Source of the DNA: Actinomycetota bacterium
GTDB lineage: Bacteria; Actinomycetota; Actinomycetes; Nanopelagicales; Nanopelagicaceae
Length of the DNA: 5,627 nucleotides
Assembly (NCBI GenBank): GCA_009703165.1
Contig: WLGP01000069.1
Location: 1-5,627 of the forward strand
Direction of reading: 5' to 3'
The notes under the pieces were generated by a model. The model was not told where the DNA came from and made no database searches. It saw only the letters and a list, made by a program, of their open reading frames with translations. Made by a program: the position numbers and the translations under genes. This document shows, piece by piece, positions 1 through 5,627 of this stretch. The first letter of the stretch is position 1. Each line of letters starts with the position of its first letter.

Positions 1-33
1 AGCGGCAAGGTCTATAAAGTCACGCAGAGATAG
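1..33 (+). CDS. Possible C-terminal tail of an upstream gene (partial)
   Basis: Frame 1 is open from the window edge for ten codons and ends at a TAG at 31-33, reading SGKVYKVTQR. A basic, polar tail like this is plausible as a protein C-terminus, but it is far too short to identify. Frame 2 is also open, to a TAA at 68-70, so the frame is not certain. Actinobacterial ribD operons often follow housekeeping genes such as rpe, but nothing here shows that this is one of them. Confidence 0.3.
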   Translation, partial: SGKVYKVTQR

Positions 34-62
34 CCTCGTTCGCCAGATGGCTCATTCTCTAT

Positions 63-71
63 TAAGATAAT
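63..71 (+). promoter_or_regulatory. Candidate -10 region for the rib operon
   Basis: The overlapping hexamers TAAGAT (63-68) and GATAAT (66-71) both resemble the bacterial -10 consensus. If TAAGAT is used, transcription would start near 74-76, exactly at the first base of riboswitch helix P1 (75). No good -35 hexamer lies at the right distance, so this rests on one short AT-rich motif and its placement. Read-through from the upstream gene is an alternative. Confidence 0.3.
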
Positions 72-74
72 GCT

Positions 75-200
75 TAAGTTATTGGGGTCGGTGTAATTCC
101 GAACCGGCGGTTAAAGTCCGCGACCCGTTGGCAGCCAGCTAACGGTGGACTCAGTGTAATTCTGAGACCGACGGTTAAAGTCCGGATGAGAGATAACTTA
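75..200 (+). promoter_or_regulatory. FMN riboswitch (RFN element) aptamer
   Basis: This RNA element binds flavin mononucleotide and represses riboflavin genes when FMN is plentiful. The conserved core is nearly complete: TTCCGAACCGGCGG (97-110), GTCCGCGA (116-123), GAGACCGACGG (164-174) and GTCCGGATGAGAGA (180-193). Helices visible by complementarity are P1 at 75-82/193-200 (8 bp, AT-rich), TCGG/CCGA at 88-91/99-102, GCGG/CCGC at 107-110/118-121, a variable hairpin at 125-132/138-145 (8 bp with one G-U), CTCAG/CTGAG at 150-154/162-166, and CGG/CCG at 172-174/182-184. The paired near-repeats GTGTAATTC (91-99, 154-162) and CGGTTAAAGTCCG (108-120, 172-184) reflect the known two-fold architecture of this aptamer. 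It lies directly upstream of ribD, the usual location. Confidence 0.97.
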
Positions 201-323
201 TGTGCAGTCGTTCTGCCTTGCCTGATTTTGTTTTTCAATTTCTGGCGCTGGTGCGAACGCCTGCTCCCTGTTGCATACCCCGATGACTTGCTACATCAAG
301 AGTCGAAACGGGAGGTGCGATCA
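201..323 (+). promoter_or_regulatory. Riboswitch expression platform / ribD leader
   Basis: This untranslated stretch links the aptamer to the ribD start. It has no strong intrinsic terminator: a weak GCAG/CTGC hairpin (204-207/213-216) comes before a T-rich run (226-235) but is not adjacent to it. It does have elements suited to translational control. Bases 277-290 can pair with 75-88 (14 bp, three G-U pairs), which would break aptamer helix P1. The same strand contains CCCG (279-282), complementary to CGGG (309-312) at the ribD ribosome binding site, backed by GACTT (285-289) with GAGTC (300-304). CTCCC (264-268) is a second complement of the site (GGGAG, 310-314). A small GGCG/CGCC hairpin sits at 244-261. 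The pairings are seen in the sequence; the switching role is inferred. Confidence 0.6.
310..315 (+). promoter_or_regulatory. ribD ribosome binding site (GGGAGG)
   Basis: This strong Shine-Dalgarno sequence lies 8 bases before the ATG at 324. It decides the ribD start over the upstream in-frame ATG at 186, which lies inside the aptamer, and the internal ATG at 342. It is also the probable target of riboswitch sequestration by 279-282 or 264-268. Confidence 0.85.
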
Positions 324-1310
324 ATGCAATCAACACAAGCAATGCAGCGCGCCTTAACCCTGTCGGAAAAGGGCTATGGCCTTACTTATCCAAACCCAAT
401 TGTCGGTGCTGTCATTACCAATCCCGCAGGTGAAGTTATCGGTGAAGGCTTTCACCAGAGATTTACCTCAGTCGATCATGCCGAAGTCGTTGCCATCAAG
501 AGCAGCACTCAGCCGCTCAAGGGCAGCACCATCTACGTAACTCTTGAACCATGTAACCACGTTGGCGCAACACCTGCCTGTACATCGGCGATCATCGACT
601 CTGAATTTGCTCGCGTTGTTATTGCGACAGAAGATCCCCATGCAATTGCAAGTGGGGGAATTCAAACTCTGCGCGATGCGGGGATCGATGTTGAAGTAGG
701 TCTGCTCGCCCCAGACATTGAATTTTCAAATCGTAGTTGGCTCCACAAAATTGCTACAGGTCGCCCGAGAATGATCTGGAAGCTTGCGATTTCGCACGAT
801 AACAAAATTGCACAAGGTGATGGATCGCCACGTTGGATTTCATGCGAGCAATCACGCGCAGATGTTCAGGTGCTGCGATCACAGTCTGATGCGATCTTGA
901 TTGGTACAGGTACTGCCCTAGCTGATAACCCACATCTGATTCCACGTGTCGAAGGTCTGCTACGTAATCCAGATCGGATTGTTGTGGGCACTCGCGAACT
1001 TCCAGAAAACCATAACCTCTTCGATAAGAGCGCGCAGACCACCTTTATAAAGAGTAATAATCTCGAAGAGATCATCTCTGAAATTTCATCACACGGTTAT
1101 AACCAGGTTCTCCTTGAATGTGGTCCAACTCTAGGCAATGCTCTCTTGAAGGCCGGATATATCGATGAACTGGTGATCTATCAATCTCCGGAAATACTTG
1201 GAGAAGATGGAATCGATGCTTTTCTTGATCTCGACTTTGAATTGATCAAGCAGGATCAGATCGGCGTTGACACTAAGTCTCACTATTTCATTAAGAAGGT
1301 GGGTGGTTAA
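324..1310 (+). CDS. ribD: Bifunctional pyrimidine deaminase/reductase RibD
   Basis: RibD deaminates 2,5-diamino-6-ribosylamino-pyrimidinone 5'-phosphate and then reduces the ribosyl side chain with NADPH, the second and third steps of the GTP branch of riboflavin synthesis, in the cytosol. The protein is 328 residues, normal for the fusion. The N-terminal deaminase domain (about 1-145) has the zinc motif: H52 and E54 in HAE, then LEPC with C77, and C86. The C-terminal reductase domain (about 150-328) starts with RPRMIWKLAISHDNKIA and has the RWIS, IGTGTALADNPHL and LLECGPTLGNALL motifs. The start at 324 has a strong GGGAGG site; the frame is open upstream to 186 only by chance. Two residues differ from common family forms: GATP replaces the usual GRTP or GKTP between the zinc cysteines, and LLECGP replaces LLEGGP. 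It is the first gene of the operon and directly controlled by the FMN riboswitch. Its TAA is one base before the ribE start. Confidence 0.96.
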   Translation: MQSTQAMQRALTLSEKGYGLTYPNPIVGAVITNPAGEVIGEGFHQRFTSVDHAEVVAIKSSTQPLKGSTIYVTLEPCNHVGATPACTSAIIDSEFARVVIATEDPHAIASGGIQTLRDAGIDVEVGLLAPDIEFSNRSWLHKIATGRPRMIWKLAISHDNKIAQGDGSPRWISCEQSRADVQVLRSQSDAILIGTGTALADNPHLIPRVEGLLRNPDRIVVGTRELPENHNLFDKSAQTTFIKSNNLEEIISEISSHGYNQVLLECGPTLGNALLKAGYIDELVIYQSPEILGEDGIDAFLDLDFELIKQDQIGVDTKSHYFIKKVGG

Positions 1311-1311
1311 T

Positions 1312-1908
1312 ATGTTTACTGGACTCATTACAGAGGTCGGCACTATCGCATCGATTACCCATGGCGATGAAAGTGCGGTCATCGTAATTCAGGCACCGGC
1401 CACTGTCGCCGGCGTTTCTCTCGGTGATTCAATCGCTGTTAATGGAGTATGCCTGACGGCCACTGCTATTTCGGATTCAACATTTACTGCAGACGTTATG
1501 GTGCAGACACTTTCGCTTACATCCCTTGGTTCTTATGCAGTCGGGGATCGCGTCAACCTGGAACTTGCTGCTACTTTGGAACATCGCATGGGCGGCCATA
1601 TGGTTCAAGGGCATGTAGATGGCGTTGCAACAGTTGCATCCATTACAGATGGTCCAAAGTGGCAAGAGTTCACAGTCTCATTACCTGAGCACCTCATGAA
1701 ATATGTAGTTGCCCAAGGGTCCATCTGCATCGAGGGTGTCTCCCTCACAGTTGGCGCACTCAACGATCAAAAGAGTGAAGTCACCGTGTGGCTAATTCCC
1801 GCAACACTTGAGAAGACAAATCTTTCAAGTAAGAAGGTAGGGGACTCACTCAATATTGAAGTTGATGTCCTGGCTAAGTACGTCGAGAGATTGTTGGAAA
1901 AGCGATGA
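1312..1908 (+). CDS. ribE: Riboflavin synthase, alpha subunit
   Basis: This enzyme dismutates two molecules of 6,7-dimethyl-8-ribityllumazine to riboflavin and the pyrimidine, which is recycled to RibH. It normally acts as a homotrimer. The protein is 198 residues and consists of two homologous lumazine-binding barrels, about 1-90 and 91-190. It opens with the family signature MFTGLITEVG, which fixes the start at 1312; an open frame back to 1267 overlaps ribD and lacks the signature. Further motifs are NGVCLT (44-49, with the conserved cysteine), GGHMVQGHVDG (94-104), the equivalent EGVSLTV (141-147) in repeat two, and NIEVDVLAKY near the C-terminus with the conserved aspartate at 185. A moderate AAGGTGG site (1296-1302) lies inside the ribD end, so translation is probably coupled. 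Its TGA overlaps the ribBA ATG. Some species call this gene ribC. Confidence 0.96.
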   Translation: MFTGLITEVGTIASITHGDESAVIVIQAPATVAGVSLGDSIAVNGVCLTATAISDSTFTADVMVQTLSLTSLGSYAVGDRVNLELAATLEHRMGGHMVQGHVDGVATVASITDGPKWQEFTVSLPEHLMKYVVAQGSICIEGVSLTVGALNDQKSEVTVWLIPATLEKTNLSSKKVGDSLNIEVDVLAKYVERLLEKR

Positions 1909-3122
1909 CAATGGTGCAGATTTCGATTCCAGAAGCTCTCGAGCGATATAAGAACGGTGAATTTCTCATCGTTGTCGATGACCTTGATCGCGAGAATGAA
2001 GGCGATCTGATGTTGCTTGCTACGAAGGCAACTCCAGAAAAAGTTGCCTTCATGGTTACTCATACAACGGGAATTCTCTGTGTGGCACTTACGAAGGCGC
2101 GTGCTCGTCAGCTTCATCTGCCACTGATGGTTGAAAACAACGAAGATCAGCGCCGTACTGCCTTTACCGTTGCTGTCGATTATGCCCTTGGGATCACAAC
2201 AGGTGTTAGCGCTACAGAGCGAGCGCGAACAGTAAATGCCTTGGCCAATGCTGAAGTGAAGGCAGCTGACTTTATTCGCCCCGGACATGTCTATCCATTG
2301 GTCGCGCACGAAGATGTTCTTAATGGTCGCCAGGGCCATACCGAGGCAGGAATTGCCCTCTCGCAATTGAGTAATACATCCGAGCACGCGCTCCTCTCAG
2401 AGATCGTTGCACCTGATGGTTCGATGGCGCGCGGTGAGAGCCTGCAGGCATTTGCTGCAGAGCATCAGATTCCGATCATCGCTATCGCTGATTTAGCGCA
2501 GTTCTATGCCGAGAATTTCTCGCAGAGCACATCACAGAGTCCAAGACTTGAATGGGCGAACCTTCCCATCGATGGTCAGATGTGGGAGATTGCAACATAT
2601 CCAGCACTGCGCCAACGCGATCACGTTATCTTGTCATTTAACCGAGAGAGCACTTCCTCTCCAACATATCTACGCATCCACTCAGAGTGCTTTACCGGTG
2701 ATGTCCTCGGTTCGCAGCGTTGTGATTGTGGCGATCAGTTACACCTTGCGATGCAGACAATAGTTGCACAGGGCTCTGGCTACATCATCTATATGCGAAA
2801 CCATGAGGGACGTGGAATTGGTCTTGCCGAGAAGTTAAAGGCTTACCAATTGCAGGATCAAGGGATGGATACAGTTGAAGCCAATATTGCACTAGGCCAC
2901 CAGATTGATGCCCGTGAATGGCATGATGCGTTAGAGATGATGGCCGATCTTGGCTTAAGAGATGTTGTATTGATGACCAATAACCCAGAGAAGATCTCTG
3001 CCCTTACCGATGCAGGAATCAAGGTTGAGGTGTTATCTCTTCCAGTAAAGGCCAACTCATTTAATCAAAGCTACTTAGATACCAAGGCAAGTAAACTCGG
3101 ACACAGAAGGTCAGGAGAATAA
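1905..3122 (+). CDS. ribBA: Bifunctional DHBP synthase / GTP cyclohydrolase II RibBA
   Basis: The N-terminal domain (about 1-205) converts ribulose 5-phosphate to 3,4-dihydroxy-2-butanone 4-phosphate and formate. The C-terminal domain (about 206-400) opens GTP to the diaminopyrimidine, the first committed step. The protein is 405 residues, typical for the fusion. DHBP synthase motifs: DRENEGD (28-34, metal-binding glutamate), TTGILC (54-59), TTGVSATERA (98-107), RPGHVYPL (125-132) and GHTEA with H145. GTP cyclohydrolase II motifs: IHSEC with C262 and RCDC with C273 and C275 (zinc), HEGRGIGL (300-307), AYQLQD (313-318) and TNNPEK (358-363). All key residues are present, so both activities are expected, unlike RibBA homologues with one decayed domain. 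The ATG at 1905 overlaps the ribE TGA as ATGA, implying translational coupling; the ATG at 1911 is an alternative. One deviation is LLSEIV where a cysteine (CEI) is common. The gene is also called ribA in some genomes. Confidence 0.96.
   Translation: MTMVQISIPEALERYKNGEFLIVVDDLDRENEGDLMLLATKATPEKVAFMVTHTTGILCVALTKARARQLHLPLMVENNEDQRRTAFTVAVDYALGITTGVSATERARTVNALANAEVKAADFIRPGHVYPLVAHEDVLNGRQGHTEAGIALSQLSNTSEHALLSEIVAPDGSMARGESLQAFAAEHQIPIIAIADLAQFYAENFSQSTSQSPRLEWANLPIDGQMWEIATYPALRQRDHVILSFNRESTSSPTYLRIHSECFTGDVLGSQRCDCGDQLHLAMQTIVAQGSGYIIYMRNHEGRGIGLAEKLKAYQLQDQGMDTVEANIALGHQIDAREWHDALEMMADLGLRDVVLMTNNPEKISALTDAGIKVEVLSLPVKANSFNQSYLDTKASKLGHRRSGE
3113..3117 (+). promoter_or_regulatory. ribH ribosome binding site (AGGAG)
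   Basis: A clear AGGAG lies inside the last codons of ribBA, 6 bases before the ribH ATG at 3124. It is a better site than those of ribE and ribBA, so ribH may start independently and be made in larger amounts, as suits a multi-subunit lumazine synthase capsid. Confidence 0.75.
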
Positions 3123-3123
3123 G

Positions 3124-3585
3124 ATGTCAGGAAATGCTCCAGAGATAACTCTTCCTCAGCTACCAGATGCGCGAGTTGCGATCATCTCCTCTAGTTGGCA
3201 CCTTGATATCTGTAACGATTTGATCGCTGGTGCAGAGAGAGCGCTGAGTGCTGCCTCGATTACCGATGTCACAGTCATATACGTTCCAGGATCTTTTGAG
3301 ATTCCACTTGCTGCACAGATGGCCTTTGAAAAGGGCTTTGATGCAGTGGTTGCAGTCGGCCTTGTATTAAAGGGAGAGACCCCTCACTTTGATTATGTCT
3401 GCCAAGGTGTCACTCAAGGAGTGATGGATGTGAGCATAAAATTTAGCGCTCCCATTGGCTTTGGCGTGCTGATGTGCGGCAACCTTGAACAAGCTATCGC
3501 TCGCAGCGGTCGCCCAGAAAGCGATGAAGATAAGGGCTATGACAGCGCAGTTGCTGCGATCAAACTCTTGGAACTTAAAAAGTAA
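3124..3585 (+). CDS. ribH: 6,7-dimethyl-8-ribityllumazine synthase (riboflavin synthase beta)
   Basis: RibH condenses 5-amino-6-ribitylaminouracil with 3,4-dihydroxy-2-butanone 4-phosphate to give lumazine, joining the two branches of the pathway. Family members form pentamers or 60-subunit icosahedral shells. The protein is 153 residues, the usual length. Visible motifs are SSWH with W25 (substrate-stacking position), VPGSFEIPLA (54-63), the active-site loop KGETPHFDYVC (83-93) with catalytic H88, GFGVLMC (112-118), and the basic R127/R130 segment followed by EDKG (135-138). It starts one base after the ribBA stop. Its TAA at 3583-3585 touches the stop codon of the convergent neighbour with no base between them. 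It is the last rib gene of the operon. Confidence 0.97.
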   Translation: MSGNAPEITLPQLPDARVAIISSSWHLDICNDLIAGAERALSAASITDVTVIYVPGSFEIPLAAQMAFEKGFDAVVAVGLVLKGETPHFDYVCQGVTQGVMDVSIKFSAPIGFGVLMCGNLEQAIARSGRPESDEDKGYDSAVAAIKLLELKK

Positions 3586-4620
3586 TTATCTCGTCAAGGT
3601 AACTTTGTTCAGACCCTTAGGTGCATCTGGGTTGAGACCTTTAGCTACTGCTAATTGATTAGCTAGCAATTGCAGGACTGATGAATCCAGCAAACATGAG
3701 TGACTCTCATGATCGATAGATGATCCACCGAGGAAGGTCTCACCATCTGCGCAATACTCGGATGAGCCAATCCAGTAGATCTTCTTTGTTATCGCACGAA
3801 CGCGATCAACTGTAGGAGCAATCACTTCATAATCTTGTCCCGTTGGAGCAAGGAAGATCACCGATGAGCCGTCTTTAAGAGCTGCAATTGGCCCATGAAG
3901 ATATTCGGCCGTTGAATTGGCTGGAACATTGATTAGCGATGTCTCTTTAATCTTGAGTGAAAGTTCTAGAGCATTGGCCAGTGAATATCCGCGACCTAAA
4001 ACGACGATGTCGGTGGCATGATGGAGGTCAGTTGCGGCTGCAATGCGGGCATCAGCATCGGCAATAATCCGTTCAGCCTCTTGCGCTAATCCAGCCGGTG
4101 AGCTTTGTGTCAGCATTGAATCGACCAGCATCTGTGCGTGTAAGAGCTCTGACGAATAACTCTTGGTGGCTGCAACTGCTAATTCAGGGCCAACGCCTAG
4201 ATCAATGTGGTGGTGGGCAAGCTGGGCCAATGGGCTCGTTGAATCATTTGTCATCGCAACAAAATATGCGCCACTTGCAATTGCAGTGCGTGCAAATTCA
4301 ACGAGATCTGTTGACTTTCCGCTTTGGCTCATCCCGATCAAAAGGTTATTGCGCATTGCGATAGGGGATTTGTAGATCGATGTGGTCGAAGGTGAGGCAT
4401 CTGCAACCAAAATTCCAAGTTTTACCTCAATGAGATATTTGAGGAAGAGAGATGCATTTCCTGATGTGCCGCGGCCGAGAACTTGAACCGTTGAGAAATC
4501 TTTCTGGCGCAAAACTGATGCCACCTGATTGATATCTGCTGCACGAGCGATGGCATCTGTAATGATGCGAGGAAACTCATGAATCTCGCTATACATCGTG
4601 GTCTGATTGGCCTGGCTCAT
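3586..4620 (-). CDS. Double-SIS sugar-phosphate isomerase/deaminase (GlmS C-terminal-like; possible NagB-II-type glucosamine-6-phosphate deaminase)
   Basis: This 344-residue protein has two SIS (phosphosugar-binding) domains, about 31-165 and 195-330, and matches the isomerase half of GlmS without the glutamine amidotransferase domain. SIS-1 shows LGRGTSGNAS (48-57), MSQSGKSTDLVEFAR (97-111) and PELAVAATKSYSSELL (145-160). SIS-2 shows VLGRGYSLANALELSLKIKETS (207-228, given as a span of motifs), AEYLHGP with E239 (the GlmS-like catalytic glutamate) and a C-terminal PKGLNKVTLT with K339. Lacking a glutaminase domain, it cannot use glutamine, so it more likely deaminates or isomerises an amino-sugar phosphate such as glucosamine 6-phosphate in catabolism; AgaS-like or fructoselysine-type roles are alternatives. 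The start is ambiguous: ATG 4620 has a weak AGG four bases before it, while Met9 (ATG ending at 4596) aligns better with the family's usual N-terminus, M..EI.E.P. It is divergent from the alpha-glucosidase and convergent with ribH. Confidence 0.88.
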   Translation of the reverse strand: MSQANQTTMYSEIHEFPRIITDAIARAADINQVASVLRQKDFSTVQVLGRGTSGNASLFLKYLIEVKLGILVADASPSTTSIYKSPIAMRNNLLIGMSQSGKSTDLVEFARTAIASGAYFVAMTNDSTSPLAQLAHHHIDLGVGPELAVAATKSYSSELLHAQMLVDSMLTQSSPAGLAQEAERIIADADARIAAATDLHHATDIVVLGRGYSLANALELSLKIKETSLINVPANSTAEYLHGPIAALKDGSSVIFLAPTGQDYEVIAPTVDRVRAITKKIYWIGSSEYCADGETFLGGSSIDHESHSCLLDSSVLQLLANQLAVAKGLNPDAPKGLNKVTLTR

Positions 4621-4714
4621 AATGCCTGAAGTCTACTTTGCCCACCCAGCACCTGACCATCTTCCTCTGCTTTATTGGCTACTATTAGGTGAATTTACTG
4701 GGGGTTATTTTTCG
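4621..4714. promoter_or_regulatory. Divergent intergenic region (SIS gene / alpha-glucosidase)
   Basis: This 94-bp spacer separates two divergently read genes and must hold the 5' signals of both. On the plus strand TACTAT (4680-4685) is a possible -10 element without a convincing -35, and GGGGG (4700-4704) is a loose ribosome binding site 10 bases before the ATG at 4715. A short imperfect palindrome, GTGAATTTAC (4689-4698, 8 of 10 positions symmetric), lies just upstream, but it is too short to call an operator. The plus-strand frame of the glucosidase is open through the whole spacer back to an ATG at 4622. Confidence 0.4.
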
Positions 4715-5627
4715 ATGAGCTTATCCAAAGATGCGAATTGGTGGCGTCAGGCAGCGATTTATCAGATCTACCCTCGCAGTTTTAAAGATTCCAACGGTGA
4801 TGGAATCGGTGATCTCAAGGGAATTACTTCGCAAGTTCCTTACCTGCAATCACTCTCACTTGATGCAGTCTGGCTCAGTCCGTTCTACCCATCAGCCCTA
4901 GTAGATGGTGGATACGATGTTGCTGATTATCGCAATGTAGATCCCAAACTTGGAACGCTTGAAGATTTTGATGAAATGTTGACAGCCCTTCATGGCGCTG
5001 GAATTCGCGTCTTTGTAGATATCGTTCCTAATCACTCATCAAATCTTCATCAATGGTTTATCGATGCTCTTAATTCGGAGCCGGGTTCACCAGAGCGTGC
5101 TCGTTATATTTTCCGTGATGGAAAAGGTAAAGATGGGGAACTTCCACCAACTGATTGGCCCTCTCACTTTGTACCATCTGCCTGGACGCGCATTACTGAA
5201 AGAGATGGCAAACCAGGTCAGTGGTACTGCCATCTCTTTGCACCAGAGCAACCTGATCTCAACTGGGATAACCCAGAGGTCGAGGCAGACTTTATTAAGA
5301 CCCTACGTTTCTGGGCAGATCGCGGAGTCGATGGCTTCCGTGTAGATGTAGCCCACGCGATGAAGAAAGATTTATCTGAGCCACTGCGTAGTCAACCAAC
5401 GCTGGGTTATGAAAATCCTCAACTAGATGGCAAGGGCGTCTTCTTTGATCGCACCGAACTCTTTGAAGTCTATAAAGAGTGGCGCAAAGTCTTTAATGAG
5501 TATGACCCACCACGCGTGGCAGTTGCTGAGGCGAATGTGCCGATTGAGCGTCTTCCACTTTATGCAAGCGATAAGACTCTGGGGCAGGCATTTAATTTTG
5601 CCTTTCTCGATGCCAAGTTTGATCCGG
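4715..5627 (+). CDS. GH13 alpha-glucosidase (partial, runs off right edge)
   Basis: The 304 visible codons cover the N-terminal part of a glycoside hydrolase family 13 barrel; family members are usually over 500 residues, so the C-terminal part lies outside the window. It should release glucose from alpha-glucosides such as maltose or isomaltose; no signal peptide is seen, so it is probably cytoplasmic. Landmarks: WWRQAAIYQIYPRSF (9-23), calcium-loop type DSNGDGIGD (25-33), GYDVADY (66-72), DIVPNHSS (102-109), FAPEQPDLNWDN (175-186), GFRVDVAH (207-214) with R209 and nucleophile D211, and VAEAN with acid/base E272. All catalytic residues in the visible part are present. The start at 4715 fits the family N-terminus; the frame is open back to an ATG at 4622, but that would add 31 unusual residues without a clear ribosome site. 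Valine follows the nucleophile, which in some oligo-1,6-glucosidases goes with alpha-1,6 activity. AglA-type is the nearest familiar name. Confidence 0.93.
   Translation, partial: MSLSKDANWWRQAAIYQIYPRSFKDSNGDGIGDLKGITSQVPYLQSLSLDAVWLSPFYPSALVDGGYDVADYRNVDPKLGTLEDFDEMLTALHGAGIRVFVDIVPNHSSNLHQWFIDALNSEPGSPERARYIFRDGKGKDGELPPTDWPSHFVPSAWTRITERDGKPGQWYCHLFAPEQPDLNWDNPEVEADFIKTLRFWADRGVDGFRVDVAHAMKKDLSEPLRSQPTLGYENPQLDGKGVFFDRTELFEVYKEWRKVFNEYDPPRVAVAEANVPIERLPLYASDKTLGQAFNFAFLDAKFDP

Noticed and set aside
91..184. Direct repeats GTGTAATTC and CGGTTAAAGTCCG
   Set aside because: They are the two halves of the pseudo-symmetric FMN aptamer core, not an independent repeat element.
204..235. Intrinsic terminator in the ribD leader
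   Set aside because: The GCAG/CTGC stem is only 4 bp and lies about 10 bases away from the T-rich run, which is interrupted by G and not preceded by a GC-rich stem.
186..323. In-frame 46-residue N-terminal extension of RibD starting at ATG 186
   Set aside because: The ATG lies inside the conserved aptamer sequence (GGATGAGAG), has no ribosome site, and the extension resembles no RibD. The GGGAGG site points to 324.
1767..2387. 206-codon minus-strand open frame over ribE/ribBA
   Set aside because: It lies wholly antisense to two well-supported genes with conserved motifs, and its translation shows no recognisable domain.
4689..4698. GTGAATTTAC as a regulator binding site
   Set aside because: It is only 10 bp with two mismatches and no symmetry in the flanks, too little to call an operator.
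1..5627. Mobile element, CRISPR array, prophage or toxin-antitoxin signal
   Set aside because: No transposase, integrase, spaced direct repeats or terminal inverted repeats were seen; the window is nearly filled with ordinary metabolic genes.

Overview
The window carries a complete riboflavin (vitamin B2) biosynthesis operon under an FMN riboswitch, followed by two carbohydrate genes in divergent orientation. The RibBA and alpha-glucosidase sequences look actinobacterial, for example the NHEGRGIGL form of the GTP cyclohydrolase II motif and the FAPEQPDLNW and FRVDVAH segments of the alpha-glucosidase. Base composition is roughly balanced, well below that of Streptomyces-like actinobacteria. 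Together with very tight gene packing this fits a streamlined, mid-GC actinobacterium such as the freshwater acI/Nanopelagicales group. That placement is inference; no marker gene proves it.

Layout. Positions 1-33 are probably the last codons of an upstream gene. Positions 75-200 form a textbook FMN riboswitch aptamer, and 201-323 are its expression platform. Then come ribD (324-1310), ribE (1312-1908), ribBA (1905-3122) and ribH (3124-3585), all on the plus strand, with gaps of one base or a 4-base overlap. A minus-strand gene for a double-SIS sugar-phosphate isomerase/deaminase (3586-4620) ends directly against the ribH stop codon. After a 94-bp divergent spacer, a plus-strand GH13 alpha-glucosidase (from 4715) runs off the right edge.

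How it works together. RibBA makes both pathway precursors: 3,4-dihydroxy-2-butanone 4-phosphate from ribulose 5-phosphate, and the pyrimidine intermediate from GTP. RibD deaminates and reduces the pyrimidine, RibH condenses the two branches to lumazine, and RibE dismutates lumazine to riboflavin. The pyrimidine phosphatase and the flavokinase/FAD synthetase are not in the window. FMN is expected to shut the operon off through the riboswitch. The leader holds a possible 14-bp alternative helix (75-88 with 277-290) that is incompatible with the aptamer's P1. Its downstream strand can instead pair with the ribD ribosome binding site, giving a simple translational on/off model. The last two genes suggest use of amino sugars and alpha-glucosides and have no evident functional link to flavin synthesis.

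No mobile element, CRISPR array, tRNA or rRNA was seen. I found no clearly novel biological system; the most informative feature is the riboswitch expression platform.
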